Below are positions 33,514 to 43,630 of a DNA stretch of 64,000 nucleotides, one piece after another (within the stretch, counting starts at the first letter, position 1; each line of letters opens with the position of its first letter). This DNA is from an uncultured Bryobacterales bacterium. GTDB taxonomy: Bacteria; Acidobacteriota; Terriglobia; Bryobacterales; UBA6623. The DNA lies in contig OX638379.1 of assembly GCA_951813605.1 (NCBI GenBank), forward strand, positions 3,590,062-3,654,061, in the 5' to 3' direction. The notes beneath the pieces were generated by a model that was not told the DNA's origin, did no database searches, and saw nothing but the letters and a program-made list of their open reading frames with translations. The translations under genes and the position numbers were made by a program.

Positions 33514-36351
33514 ATGCGGTTGGCCCTTACACTCCTCGCGGCAGCGGCTCACCTGATCGGCCAGAGCTCCACGCAAACCTCGTTGAAGGATCCTCCGTCC
33601 GGCAGCGACAGCGTCGTCCTGGTCAGTCTGGGCTTGACCGACACGGAGCCAACCCAGTGGGATGGAACGCTGCGCGTGGAGGGCGGAAGCCTGCTGGCGC
33701 TAATCGGTCGCGAGTTTCGTACCGGCGACGTAGTTCATCCGCCGAATCGCTGGGAAGCGTGGAGTCGTCCCGGATTTGTCATCGCGAAGCGCTTGATGTA
33801 CGAGCAGTACTTCAGCACTCCAGATGAGCTGCGCATTCTCGAGCCGAGCCTCTACGCCTTCCTCGATTCGAGTGCCGCGACGCACTTAACGGTCGAGACC
33901 AGCCAGGGAGCGTTTGATTTCCGACTCTCCGACTTGGCTTTCGGGGAGACGAAGACGTATCTGAAAGGTCGCGCGAGCGTGCATCGAACCGTGTCCCCGA
34001 GGTTGCTCGGACGAAATGATCGAAGGTCTGACCGCGTTCGTCGGACGGACAGCGACTATCCGTCCGTAGCGGTTGGCCGAGACGGCTCAACGTGGGTCAG
34101 TTGGCAAGCCTATACCGGTGAAGCCGACGACGTTTATGTCCAAGACAGTGCAGGTCGCCTCGTTGCGATTCGACGTGCAGCGGATGTTTACCGCACTGAA
34201 ATAGCGATTGATGGCGACGGGCTTGTCTGGGCCGTTTGGGCCGAACGGCTCGACGACAATTGGGACCTCTACGCCCGCGCATTCGACGGCGAGGGCTGGT
34301 CGCCGGTCCAGCGATTGACCGACGCCGCCCAGCCCGATCTCCAACACCGCATTGCCGCTGCCCCGGACGGTACGCTGCATCTGGTATGGCAGGGCTATCG
34401 CAGCGGAACCGCGACGATCTTCCATCGATCGTATTCGCCTGCCAAAGGCTGGTCGGATGCGGTGCGGGTTGCCGGCAAAGGGGGCAACTGCTGGGAACCT
34501 GCGGTGGCGGTGACTTCGAAAGGCGTCTTCGTGGCATGGGACCAGTACGGTCCGAATGGCTACGACATCAGGTTTCGTTCCCGGGTCGGCGCCGATTGGA
34601 GCGAGATAGTCCCTGTTGCAGCGACCCCGCGTTTCGAGGCGCATGTCGCGATGACGGCCGATCCGGCGGGTCGCGTGTGGCTGGCGTGGGACCAGGCGGG
34701 CGTCAACTGGGGCAAGGACTTCGGCTACCCTCGCGACATCACGCTGCCGGGAGAAGGCCTGTATCAGCAGCGTGAGATCAGAATGGCTGTATGGCAGGAC
34801 GGCCAGCTGCTCGAACCGCAGACCCGGCTCTCGGAGTCGCTTCCGGACGATCCTCACAACTTCTACGAGCTGCCGGAACTCGCGGCCGACAGCTCGGGTC
34901 GCGTGTGGGCCTTCTTCCGGCACCGCACGAATTACGAGGTCAACGATCCGGCCAGGGTTCCGTCGCATTACGCGCTTTGGGAGATTTACGCGTCCCACTA
35001 CGAGGGCGACCGCTGGTCGCCGGTGGCCCTCCTTCCTTACAGCTCGGGCAGCAACGATCTCCGAATGAGAGCCGCGCCCGACGCCGACGGAGGGGTGGTC
35101 GCGGTCTGGCCGACAGATCGTCGAAACTTCCGAGATTTCGACACCCTGCAGCCGGACACTTTCATGGCCCGCCTCCCGGCGGGCGAATCGAAGGCACCTG
35201 TGCCACTGCTTCGACCGTACTCGCCAGACAACGTCGAACTGACCGTTGTGCATCCGGACGAGCCGGGAGATCTCGCTCGCGTCCGCGAATACGAGTACGA
35301 CGTCAACGGCGAACGCTACCGAATTCTCCGCGGCGACATGCACCGGCACACGGAGTTCTCGTGGGACGGGCAAAACGATGGCTCGCTGCAGGACGCCTAC
35401 CGCTACGCCATCGACGCTGCGGCGTTCGACTATGTGGCCATCACCGAGCACATCTGGGGAGCGCGCCACGAGTATGACTGGTGGAGAACCCAGAAGGCCG
35501 CGGATCTGTACCGCGTGGGCAAGAGCTTCGTCCCGCTATTTGGCTACGAGCGTTCGGTGGGCTATCCCAACGGCCACCGCAACCTGATCTTCTCGTACCG
35601 CGGCGTGAGGGAGTTCGACATTCAGGGCCACGAGATCCGCCCCTACGGAGACCATCTCCACGGTGCCGAGCGACTCTATGCCTACCTGCGGCGCTACAAC
35701 GGAATCGCGATGTCGCACACCAGCGCGACCAGCATGGGAACCGATTGGCGCGACTGGGACCCCGAGGTCGAACCGCTAGTCGAGATCTACCAGAGCGACA
35801 GGAACAGCTACGAGACCGCCGGCGGCTGGCGGAGCGCTGACCCGGACGACGTCCGTACCCAGCACGGCGGCTACCAGCCGGACGGGATGGTTTCGAGGGC
35901 TTGGGAGACGGGCATCCGCGTCGGAGTGCAGGCCAGCTCGGACCACATGGCGACGCACACCTCGTACGCAATGATCTTGGCGAAGGAAAACACTCGGGCG
36001 GGCCTGCTCGAGGGCATCCGCGCCCGACGGGCGTACGGGGCGACCGACAACATTGTTCTGGACTTTCGTCTTGTCGGCCCCGGTCGCGAGCATCTGATGG
36101 GGGAAGAGGTTCGCCTCGAAGGTGCGCCCCGCTTCCGCATCCACGTCGAAGGGACGGCGGCGATCGGCGAACTGGAGCTGCTGCGAAACAATGAAGTCGT
36201 GCTGGCTCGCCGGCCGGAATCCGCGGTAGCCGACTTGGAATTCCGAGACAGCGACCGCCCTGCCGGCCGGACGTCCTTCTATTACGTGCGAATCCGTCAG
36301 ACCGATCAGGACAGACAGCTGGCTTGGAGCTCCCCCATCTGGGTGGAGTAG
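33514..36351 (+). CDS. secreted propeller + DUF3604 (PHP-like) protein, 945 aa
   Basis: A short signal peptide (MRLALTLLAAAAHLIGQ) starts at the ATG at 33514; the frame is open farther upstream but without protein-like sequence. Residues about 170-550 contain repeated sialidase/BNR-like blades (DYPSVAVGRDGSTWVSW, IAIDGDGLVWAVW, RIAAAPDGTLHLVW, AMTADPAGRVWLAW). From about residue 605 a DUF3604 domain begins (GDMHRHTEFSWDG, YVAITEHIWGA, VGVQASSDHMATHTSY), whose His/Asp pattern resembles PHP metallohydrolases. The natural substrate is unknown; a phosphoester or sulfate-rich glycan context is suggested only by neighbours. Confidence 0.82.
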   Translation: MRLALTLLAAAAHLIGQSSTQTSLKDPPSGSDSVVLVSLGLTDTEPTQWDGTLRVEGGSLLALIGREFRTGDVVHPPNRWEAWSRPGFVIAKRLMYEQYFSTPDELRILEPSLYAFLDSSAATHLTVETSQGAFDFRLSDLAFGETKTYLKGRASVHRTVSPRLLGRNDRRSDRVRRTDSDYPSVAVGRDGSTWVSWQAYTGEADDVYVQDSAGRLVAIRRAADVYRTEIAIDGDGLVWAVWAERLDDNWDLYARAFDGEGWSPVQRLTDAAQPDLQHRIAAAPDGTLHLVWQGYRSGTATIFHRSYSPAKGWSDAVRVAGKGGNCWEPAVAVTSKGVFVAWDQYGPNGYDIRFRSRVGADWSEIVPVAATPRFEAHVAMTADPAGRVWLAWDQAGVNWGKDFGYPRDITLPGEGLYQQREIRMAVWQDGQLLEPQTRLSESLPDDPHNFYELPELAADSSGRVWAFFRHRTNYEVNDPARVPSHYALWEIYASHYEGDRWSPVALLPYSSGSNDLRMRAAPDADGGVVAVWPTDRRNFRDFDTLQPDTFMARLPAGESKAPVPLLRPYSPDNVELTVVHPDEPGDLARVREYEYDVNGERYRILRGDMHRHTEFSWDGQNDGSLQDAYRYAIDAAAFDYVAITEHIWGARHEYDWWRTQKAADLYRVGKSFVPLFGYERSVGYPNGHRNLIFSYRGVREFDIQGHEIRPYGDHLHGAERLYAYLRRYNGIAMSHTSATSMGTDWRDWDPEVEPLVEIYQSDRNSYETAGGWRSADPDDVRTQHGGYQPDGMVSRAWETGIRVGVQASSDHMATHTSYAMILAKENTRAGLLEGIRARRAYGATDNIVLDFRLVGPGREHLMGEEVRLEGAPRFRIHVEGTAAIGELELLRNNEVVLARRPESAVADLEFRDSDRPAGRTSFYYVRIRQTDQDRQLAWSSPIWVE

Positions 36352-36451
36352 CTCGACCCGAGGGGATCTTGCCATAATGGCGGTCGAGTTCTCGCCATCC
36401 CCCGTCGTTCCGGCACCCGCCCAATTCCGTTCCGCGAGGCTCTCGGTCCCC

Positions 36452-37660
36452 ATGCGTGCAATCTGTCTTCCGCTTTCCTTCGTTCTCCTGTCCACCGCCG
36501 CGGCCGAGTGGAATCAGTGGCGCGGCCCCAACCGGGACGGAAAGTCGCTCGAATCCGGGCTGCTACAGGAATGGCCTGCCGACGGTCCCGAGAAAATCTG
36601 GGAAGTCGACTCGCTAGGTGCCGGCTATTCGTCTCTGGCCGCTGGCGACGGCATGCTCATCACTCAGGGCGCCAAGGATGGAAAGCAGTTCTTGATCGCC
36701 CTCGACGCCGAAACAGGCGAGACCCTCTGGAAGAGATTTCACGGCAAGATGTACTCCAACCGCCGAGGTGACGGGCCGCGCGGCACGCCGACTGTGGAAG
36801 GAGACCGGGTCTACGCGCTCGGTGGCGACGGAAACCTCATCTGTGCGGACTCGGCGAGCGGCGCCAGGATCTGGGAGAAGAACCTGCTGGGCGCTTATAG
36901 AGCCCGGAACATTCGCTGGGGCATCAGCGAGTCGCCGTTGGTCGACGGAAATCGGGTCATCGTTAACGCCGGAGGACGCGGCGCCTCGATCGTCGCGCTC
37001 GACAAGACGACTGGAGGCGAGTTGTGGAAGACCCAAAGTGACGTTGCCGGCTATTCCTCCGCCATCGCCGTCGATCTCGACGGCGTGCGCCAGTACATCG
37101 TCCTGACCGGGGAAGGGGCGATCGGCGTCCTGGCAAAGAACGGAGAGTTGCTGTGGCGCTACAGCCCGGTCAGCAACTCGACGGCCAACATCGCCACACC
37201 GGTCGTGCACGAGAACTTCGTCTTTCTCTCCACCGACTACGGCACCGGCTGCGCACTCCTCCGGCTCGAGAACACCGGCGGGTCCGTCCAAGCATCCGAG
37301 GTCTACTTCAATCGGGACATGAAGAACCACTACAGCAGCTCGGTGCTCCTCGATGGCTACTTGTACGGCTTCTCGAGCCGCATCTTGACGGCGATGCACT
37401 TCGCCACGGGGGAAGTGGCGTGGCGCGACCGCTCGGTAGGCAAGGGTCAGATCATTCACGCCGACGGCAGACTCTACATCCTTGGGGACGACGGCATAGT
37501 CGGTCTCGTGGACCCCCATCCCAGCGAATACCGGGAAGTCTCGCGGTTTGAGATCGGCAGCGGCGACTACCCGACTTGGACGCTCCCGGTGATCGCTGAC
37601 GGCAGGCTATACCTCCGTGACCAAGACCGGCTTCATGCCTTTGATGTCAGCAGCCGGTAG
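36452..37660 (+). CDS. exported PQQ-type beta-propeller protein, 402 aa
   Basis: The signal peptide MRAICLPLSFVLLSTAAA precedes EWNQWRGPNRDGKSLESGLL, the same entry motif as the propeller at 14071. Blades carry LDAETGETLWKRF, DSASGARIWEKN, LDKTTGGELWKT and FATGEVAWRD. An YSSLAAGDG motif after the first blade is typical of the family. Function is unknown; in acidobacteria these accompany secreted hydrolases and may form a pseudo-enzyme or electron-transfer scaffold. The start at 36452 is chosen for the signal peptide over an open frame from 36377. It lies 100 nt downstream of the DUF3604 gene and may be co-transcribed. Confidence 0.83.
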   Translation: MRAICLPLSFVLLSTAAAEWNQWRGPNRDGKSLESGLLQEWPADGPEKIWEVDSLGAGYSSLAAGDGMLITQGAKDGKQFLIALDAETGETLWKRFHGKMYSNRRGDGPRGTPTVEGDRVYALGGDGNLICADSASGARIWEKNLLGAYRARNIRWGISESPLVDGNRVIVNAGGRGASIVALDKTTGGELWKTQSDVAGYSSAIAVDLDGVRQYIVLTGEGAIGVLAKNGELLWRYSPVSNSTANIATPVVHENFVFLSTDYGTGCALLRLENTGGSVQASEVYFNRDMKNHYSSSVLLDGYLYGFSSRILTAMHFATGEVAWRDRSVGKGQIIHADGRLYILGDDGIVGLVDPHPSEYREVSRFEIGSGDYPTWTLPVIADGRLYLRDQDRLHAFDVSSR

Positions 37661-38019
37661 CGGTTCGAGGGGCGAGCCCGCGAGCTTGGCCGTGGCTCCC
37701 GGACTGGCTCCGGACAGCTGATTCCGCTTCTCAGTCCGCTGGAGAGGTCCTGGTCGGCGGTCGCGCGTCGCCGAGACTGCTTCGGGCGTTCGCTGCAATC
37801 TGCCGTGTTTTCAAGAGTTTGCATTCCGGTCCAGCAAGAAAACACGTAAAAACCGCGCGCCCGCCCTTGACAGCCGCAACCGATGCGCCTACGATTCGAG
37901 TGTTAGTGGGTTGATCGGCGGCCGAGAGGGCGGCGTCGAGTTTGAGGTACGGACTCCATCGAGGCTCAGACTGGGGCGCCTTCCGGGGGGCGGTCGGAAG
38001 CTTGCTAAAGGAGGAACCG
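37661..38019. other. intergenic region carrying the TonB-receptor promoter
   Basis: No gene is seen here. The region contains the promoter at 37867-37895, an approximately 118-nt predicted 5'-UTR, and a strong AAAGGAGG Shine-Dalgarno just ahead of the ATG at 38020. Confidence 0.5.
37867..37895 (+). promoter_or_regulatory. sigma70-type promoter of the TonB-dependent receptor gene
   Basis: TTGACA (37867-37872) and TACGAT (37890-37895) are spaced by exactly 17 nt, with transcription expected near 37902. The -35 box is perfect and the -10 box matches 4 of 6 consensus positions. Confidence 0.65.
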
Positions 38020-41000
38020 ATGCCAAGATCACCTCGCGCGCTTTATTGCATTTTGGCGTGCGTTCTAATCCCGAGCGGGATATTCGCACAGACCTCTACG
38101 GGGTCTATTTCCGGCCTTGTTACGGACACGTCGGGGGCCGTCATTCCCGGCGTCGCCCTAGAAGTCACCGACATCGACCGCAACGTTTCGTTCGAAACGT
38201 CGACCAACGAGTCCGGGTTTTATGTCGTGACGCCGCTACAGCCCGGGCAGTATCGCATCACGGCGGAGAGCGAGGGTTTCCGGCGCTACATTCTGGAGCC
38301 CTTCCAGATCGTCACGCAGCAGAAGGCCGGCTTGGACATCGAATTGGAACTCGGAGAGGTCACCGAATCGATCACGGTGGCTGGAACCGCCCAGTTGATC
38401 GAGGCCACCAACTCGACGCTGAGCGGAGTCGTCCAGAACAAGGAGATCACGGACCTGCCGTTGAACGGGCGCAACATCTACTCGCTTGCGGTGCTCACCC
38501 CTGGTGTCTTCACGCGGGACCCGGCGCGCGGTAAGTTCCGCGAAGGCTTCCATTCGATCGGCATCTTCCAAGTGAACGGGGGCCGCGATTCGAGCAACAT
38601 GATCATGATGGACGGCGTTCCGGTCACCATGAACTCCAACACCAACAACATGAACGCCAACAGCGCGCTTCCGACGATCGAAGGTATCGAGGAATTTCGG
38701 ATCCAGACGAATTCCTATTCGGCCGAGTACGGCCGCAGCGGCGGCGGCGTGCTGACAATGACCACCAAGTCGGGGACCAACGAGCTGCACGGCACGGCGT
38801 TCGACTTCCTCCGCAACGACAAGATGGACTCGAACAACTGGTTCGCGAACAGCAGGGGGACCGAGCTGGGCACTTTCCAGCGCAATGAATTCGGATTCAG
38901 CGTCGGAGGACCGATTGTCAAGAACCGGACATTCTACTTTGAAGCCTACGAAGGCCGCCGCCAGCGCACTCAATTGATCAGGAACATGACCCTGCCCACG
39001 GCACTTCAGAAGGCGGGCGACTTCTCCCAGACGATGAACGCCAACGGCCAGGTCCGGACCATCTACGATCCATTCTCGACGCACCCTGACCCCGCGCAGG
39101 CGGGACAGTTTCTCCGGGACGCGTTCCCAGACAACAAGATCCCGATGTCGAAGATGGACCCTGTGGCGCTCGCGACGGCGACCTACTACGGGGCGGAGCC
39201 GAATTCAGCAGGGCAGCCGTTCACTGGCGTCAACAACTTCCAGTTCGCTGGCGGACGCCCCAACGACTCGAACCGCAACGTGTTCAAGGTCGACCACCTG
39301 ATTAGCCAGAACCAGCGGATCTTCGTCCGCCACACGCTATTGGATGTTGTGAGTTCTCAGCCGGCGGCGTGGGACGGGCCAGGCTGTCCAGACGGATTCT
39401 GCTTCACGAACAATGAGGCGCTGAACAACGGGGCGTTCGAGTACAGCAACACCCTGACACCGACTTCCCTGCTCAGCCTGCGGTACGGCTTTGCCCGCTC
39501 GATCCTCGACCGCGGCTCATGGTATCAAGGCTTCTCACCTTCCGAACTCGGTCTGCCGAAGAACCTCGAAAACGGAGCGGACCTGCTGGTGTTCCCGGAG
39601 TTCAGCATCGCAGAGATGACGGCGCCAGGCCTGCGACACCACTGGAACTTCCGATCCGCCAATATGTCCCACACGCTCAACGCCACCTATTCCAAGGTCA
39701 TCGGAAGCCACAACATCAAGGCCGGCGGTGAGTGGCGCGTCAACTTGATTAACCACATGCAGGCGTCGTGGCAGATGTTCTACCAGTTCACGCGCGGGAT
39801 GACTCAGGGACCCGACCCGAGAAAGGTCTCGGCGAACGCCGGATACGGCTACGCATCGTTCTTGCTGGGAACTGGCAACAGCGGCCGAATCAACAATCGA
39901 ATCCGGCCGGCCTTCTCCAGCAAGTCCTTCGGCGGTTACGTCCAGGACGACTGGAAGGTTTCCCGCAAGCTGACCCTGAACGTCGGGGTCCGCTGGGACG
40001 CCGAGACGGGCTTGACCGAGCGGTACGACCGGTTCTCGGTCTTCGACCCCGATGTCCGCAGTCCGCTTAGCGACGCTTCGGGACTCGACCTCCGCGGAGG
40101 CTGGCGCTTTCCAGGGATAGATCTAGAAAGCGGCCGGAATCTGCGCAACCCCGAGTGGAACAATTTCGCGCCCCGTTTGGGCTTGGCATACCAAGCGTTT
40201 CCCGGCACCGTGATCCGCATCGGCTACGGCATGTTTTTCGCCATGGCCCCATGGGGTGCCAACTACTACCCCACCTCGCCGTACGCTACGACCACGCCCT
40301 GGCTGACGTCACTCGATGGCGTGAACCCTCACAATCTGCTGAGCAACCCAATGCCGGACGGAGTGATCCTACCGCCGGGGTCCAGCGCTGGATTGACTGC
40401 GGGCAACGGCTTGCACGGGGGCGGACCTGTGCCATCGGTCATGCGCACGCCGTACAACCAGCAGTGGAACTTCACGATCGCTCAGCAATTCGGCCCCAGC
40501 GCGGCGCTGGAGGTGGCCTATGCGGGCAATAAGGGAACTCATACTCCTTTCCGCCATGGGTGGCAAATGGACCAGTTGCATCCAAGTCACATCAGTCCTG
40601 AGGCCGGAATCCTGGAGCTGGTGGACAATCCTCTGCACGGCGTGGTCGATTCCGGCGTGCTTTCGCGGCCCCAAGTGCAACGCGGCCAGTTGATGACACC
40701 GTATCCGCAGTACCCGGGTGTCGTCCACTCCGCACCGGGCTGGGGCAACACGAACTACCACTCCCTGCAAGCCAAGTTCACCAAGCGGTTCGAGGGCGGA
40801 GGCAATTTTGTGGTCGCCTACACGTTCTCGAAGTTGATTTCCGATGGCAGCGACAATGCTTGGACCTCGGCCCTTTGGCGCAACTACTACTGCAGGAGTT
40901 GCGAGCGGTCGCTGTCTCCGTACGACCAGCGCGCGCGCCTTATCGCGAGCTACACCTACGAGCTCCCCTTCGGGAGCGGGAAGAGATTCGGCAGCGGCTG

Positions 41001-41484
41001 GCGCGGCCCGATGAACGCGGTGCTCGGCAACTGGCAGATCAACGGAATCGCCACGTTGAACAGCGGGCTGCCGCTCCGGTTTAGCGTGCCGGGCAACACC
41101 AGCCACTCGTTCGGCGGGCGTCAGGCCCCGGACTCGACGGGCGTCGACGGCAGGATGAATCACACCAACTTCGACCCAAGCACTACCAAGTGGTTCGACA
41201 CGGAGCAATTCACGATTCCCCAGGCGTACACTTTCGGCAATCTCGGCCGCGTGCACCCGACCATCCGGTCCGATTTCGTCGAGTCATTCGACTTCTCGAT
41301 CTTCAAGAACTTCCAGATCGGTGACAGGGTGACGACGCAGTTCCGCGCCGAGTGGTTCAATGGCCTGAACCACCCGATCTTCAACAACCCCGGCACCAGG
41401 GTCGGCTCCGGCGGATTCGGCAGAGTGGCCAGCCAGGCCAACCTGCCGCGCCAGACGCAGCTGGCACTGAAGGTCATTTTCTGA
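38020..41484 (+). CDS. TonB-dependent receptor with carboxypeptidase-regulatory-like domain, 1154 aa
   Basis: Signal peptide residues 1-23 (ending IFAQ). Residues 26-110 form a carboxypeptidase-regulatory-like beta sandwich (GSISGLVTDTSGAVIPGV...SGFYVVTPLQPGQYRI). A plug-like segment follows (ITDLPLNGRNIYSLAVLTPGVF, GGRDSSNMIMMDGVPV, YSAEYGRSGGGVLTMTTKSGTNELHG), then a large barrel ending in ALKVIF with a terminal aromatic Phe, as outer-membrane proteins do. This is the acidobacterial Oar-like type that probably imports oligosaccharides or peptides or presents adhesin-like surfaces. Start fixed by AAAGGAGG. It has its own promoter and a 3' hairpin, so it is likely monocistronic. Confidence 0.92.
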   Translation: MPRSPRALYCILACVLIPSGIFAQTSTGSISGLVTDTSGAVIPGVALEVTDIDRNVSFETSTNESGFYVVTPLQPGQYRITAESEGFRRYILEPFQIVTQQKAGLDIELELGEVTESITVAGTAQLIEATNSTLSGVVQNKEITDLPLNGRNIYSLAVLTPGVFTRDPARGKFREGFHSIGIFQVNGGRDSSNMIMMDGVPVTMNSNTNNMNANSALPTIEGIEEFRIQTNSYSAEYGRSGGGVLTMTTKSGTNELHGTAFDFLRNDKMDSNNWFANSRGTELGTFQRNEFGFSVGGPIVKNRTFYFEAYEGRRQRTQLIRNMTLPTALQKAGDFSQTMNANGQVRTIYDPFSTHPDPAQAGQFLRDAFPDNKIPMSKMDPVALATATYYGAEPNSAGQPFTGVNNFQFAGGRPNDSNRNVFKVDHLISQNQRIFVRHTLLDVVSSQPAAWDGPGCPDGFCFTNNEALNNGAFEYSNTLTPTSLLSLRYGFARSILDRGSWYQGFSPSELGLPKNLENGADLLVFPEFSIAEMTAPGLRHHWNFRSANMSHTLNATYSKVIGSHNIKAGGEWRVNLINHMQASWQMFYQFTRGMTQGPDPRKVSANAGYGYASFLLGTGNSGRINNRIRPAFSSKSFGGYVQDDWKVSRKLTLNVGVRWDAETGLTERYDRFSVFDPDVRSPLSDASGLDLRGGWRFPGIDLESGRNLRNPEWNNFAPRLGLAYQAFPGTVIRIGYGMFFAMAPWGANYYPTSPYATTTPWLTSLDGVNPHNLLSNPMPDGVILPPGSSAGLTAGNGLHGGGPVPSVMRTPYNQQWNFTIAQQFGPSAALEVAYAGNKGTHTPFRHGWQMDQLHPSHISPEAGILELVDNPLHGVVDSGVLSRPQVQRGQLMTPYPQYPGVVHSAPGWGNTNYHSLQAKFTKRFEGGGNFVVAYTFSKLISDGSDNAWTSALWRNYYCRSCERSLSPYDQRARLIASYTYELPFGSGKRFGSGWRGPMNAVLGNWQINGIATLNSGLPLRFSVPGNTSHSFGGRQAPDSTGVDGRMNHTNFDPSTTKWFDTEQFTIPQAYTFGNLGRVHPTIRSDFVESFDFSIFKNFQIGDRVTTQFRAEWFNGLNHPIFNNPGTRVGSGGFGRVASQANLPRQTQLALKVIF

Positions 41485-41495
41485 AGCGGGCATCA

Positions 41496-41534
41496 GCTGG
41501 AGCCTGCGCCCGCGACGCGGGGGCAGGCTCCAGC
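41496..41534 (+). terminator. strong hairpin after the TonB-receptor gene
   Basis: GCTGGAGCCTGC (41496-41507) and GCAGGCTCCAGC (41523-41534) are perfect 12-bp arms, with a second inner stem CCCGC/GCGGG (41509-41513, 41517-41521). It begins 12 nt after the stop. There is no U-run, so this may be a Rho-assisted terminator or a 3'-end stabiliser. Confidence 0.6.
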
Positions 41535-41782
41535 AAACGACGGTAACGGTCGCTTGATGGATCTCTCGTAGCGATGCTTCCGTCTTCGCGATTGTTCCAA
41601 GGTTGCCGAATCCTAGCTTGAGAGGCTGTCGGGCCGCAGCGTAATCGGGGCCAAGACCCGCGGGGAGGCCATCCGCTCCTCAGTACGGCCCCAAAATACA
41701 AGACGCGCAATGCGTTCCCGGTTGGCATTCCAGAACGCGCCGCGAGGGCGCATTGCGCCCGATCGCTGACTGCCAATCGCCA

Positions 41783-43630
41783 TCAGGCCGCTTCGGAGGT
41801 CTCGGCCAGCGATTGCAATTTGTACAGCTGCGAATAGATGCCGCCCTGCGCCAGCAGGTCTTCATGCGTCCCTCTCTCGGCGACACGCCCGCGGTGCAGC
41901 ACCACGATGCGGCCAGCCCGCCGTATCGTCGACAGGCGATGCGCAATCACGATCGAGGTCCGGCCGACGAGAAGCTTGGAGACCGTGTCGCGGATCGCGC
42001 GCTCGGTGTCTAGATCGACGCTCGAGGTGGCCTCGTCCAGCACGAGAAAGGGCCGCTCCCGCACCAACGCCCTTGCGAACCCCACCAACTGCTTCTGGCC
42101 GACGGAGAGCCCGCCGCCTCGCTCCAAGACGGGCTCCTCGTACGCGGCCGAGAGCGATTCGATGTGACTGGCCAAGTGGGCGTTGGCAGCCGCCCTCCGT
42201 ATCGCGCGGTCCGACACGCTCGGATCGGCGAGCCCGATGTTTTCCGCTACGGTGCCGGAAAACAAGGTGGGATCCTGCAGCACCACACTGAATTGCTTCC
42301 GCACTTCCTCGGGCGTCCATTCGCGGATATCCCTGCCGCCGACCAGGATTTCCCCCCGCTGGATTTCGTAGAACCGCAGCAGCAGGCTGACCAGTGTGCT
42401 CTTGCCCGCTCCCGTGTGTCCGACGACCGCCAGCATCTCGCCCGGCCGCACTTCGAAACTGACGTCCTGAAGAACCCAGTGTCCGTCGTCGTAGGCAAAC
42501 CAGACGTTGCGGAATTCAACGCTGGGCTCTTCGAGCTGCCTTGGTGACCCGCTGCTAGCGGCCGGGTCGGGCGCGGTGTCGAGCAAGCCGAAAATCCGCT
42601 CCGCCCCTGCCATCGCCGACTGCAGGACGTTGTATTTCTCCGCCAAGTCCTGGATCGGGCGGAAGACCATCCTGCCGTACAGCAGGAACGCCAGTAGCAC
42701 GCCGAGCGACAGGGCGCCGTCGACCACCCACCTGCCGCCGAACGCGATCAGCAGAGCCAGCCCTAGATAGTTGAGCCAGTCAATCGCAGGAAAGAACAGG
42801 GCGTGCGCGCGCACCGCGCGGTAGTTGGCCTCGCGGTGCTCCTCGTTGATGGACTCGAAATCGCGCAAGGCGTGCCGCTCATGATTGAACAATTGCAGTT
42901 CCGTAATGCCCGTAAAGCACTCCTGCAGGAATGAGGCCAGCTTCGCCACGGCCTTTCGCACGTCGCGGAAGCTGTTGCGCGCGTACCGGCGGAACACGAA
43001 GCTGACGATAAAGACCAGCGGCGCGACGCAGACGTAGACCAGGGTCAGGCGGGGGCTCAAGTACAGCATTGCCCCGAAGGCACAGACCAAAGTGAGTACA
43101 TCGCCCGCGATGGCGACGAGACCGGACGTGAACAGCTCGTTCAGCACACCGACATCGGTCGTCGCGCGCGTGACGAGCCTGCCGCTCGGCGTCCGATCGA
43201 AGTACCGCACGGGCAAGCGCTGCAGATGCGCGAAAACCTCGCGGCGGATATCGCGCATCACGTGCTGCCCGGTGTAATGCATCGTGTGAATCTGGATCGC
43301 CCGCGTAATCGCCGAGAGCGCTGCCACGGCGAAGTAAATTGCACAGACCGCCAGGATGCCCTCGAAAGGGTCCGCGGGTAGGAACCGGTCCAGGAATGAG
43401 CCTCCCGCCGGATCGGGCTTCAGGTATCGGTCGAAGGCGACCTGCGTCAGCAGGGGCCCAGCGACGCCTAGGGCGGAGTTGATCATCAACAGCGCCAGAG
43501 ACGCGCCCGCGAAGTCGGCGTACGGCCGCAAGTAGAGCCAGAGGCGCTTGAAGAGGGCTGCGTCGTACCGAGCGGTGTCAGGAACCGATTCCCTCGCCGC
43601 GTCTCGCCCGATCGACCGTCCGCTGCTCAT
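41783..43630 (-). CDS. ABC exporter half (MsbA/LmrD-type), canonical ATP site, 615 aa
   Basis: Six hydrophobic segments in the first 330 residues are followed by a nucleotide-binding domain: Walker A GHTGAGKST at about 403, signature LSVGQ, and Walker B with LVLDEATSSVD at about 528, containing the catalytic Glu. It is the downstream partner of the gene at 43627-45372, with which it overlaps by 4 nt (ATGA). Such pairs form heterodimeric exporters of the TM287/288 or LmrCD type that move lipids or drugs outward. The substrate is unknown. Confidence 0.9.
   Translation of the reverse strand: MSSGRSIGRDAARESVPDTARYDAALFKRLWLYLRPYADFAGASLALLMINSALGVAGPLLTQVAFDRYLKPDPAGGSFLDRFLPADPFEGILAVCAIYFAVAALSAITRAIQIHTMHYTGQHVMRDIRREVFAHLQRLPVRYFDRTPSGRLVTRATTDVGVLNELFTSGLVAIAGDVLTLVCAFGAMLYLSPRLTLVYVCVAPLVFIVSFVFRRYARNSFRDVRKAVAKLASFLQECFTGITELQLFNHERHALRDFESINEEHREANYRAVRAHALFFPAIDWLNYLGLALLIAFGGRWVVDGALSLGVLLAFLLYGRMVFRPIQDLAEKYNVLQSAMAGAERIFGLLDTAPDPAASSGSPRQLEEPSVEFRNVWFAYDDGHWVLQDVSFEVRPGEMLAVVGHTGAGKSTLVSLLLRFYEIQRGEILVGGRDIREWTPEEVRKQFSVVLQDPTLFSGTVAENIGLADPSVSDRAIRRAAANAHLASHIESLSAAYEEPVLERGGGLSVGQKQLVGFARALVRERPFLVLDEATSSVDLDTERAIRDTVSKLLVGRTSIVIAHRLSTIRRAGRIVVLHRGRVAERGTHEDLLAQGGIYSQLYKLQSLAETSEAA

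Noticed and set aside
32773-33576. A 267-codon minus-strand ORF upstream of the DUF3604 gene.
   Set aside because: Non-globular composition, no start context, overlaps the DUF3604 start; treated as spurious.
34087-35469. A 460-codon minus-strand ORF under the DUF3604 gene.
   Set aside because: Antisense shadow, biased to Arg/Val/His, no recognisable fold.
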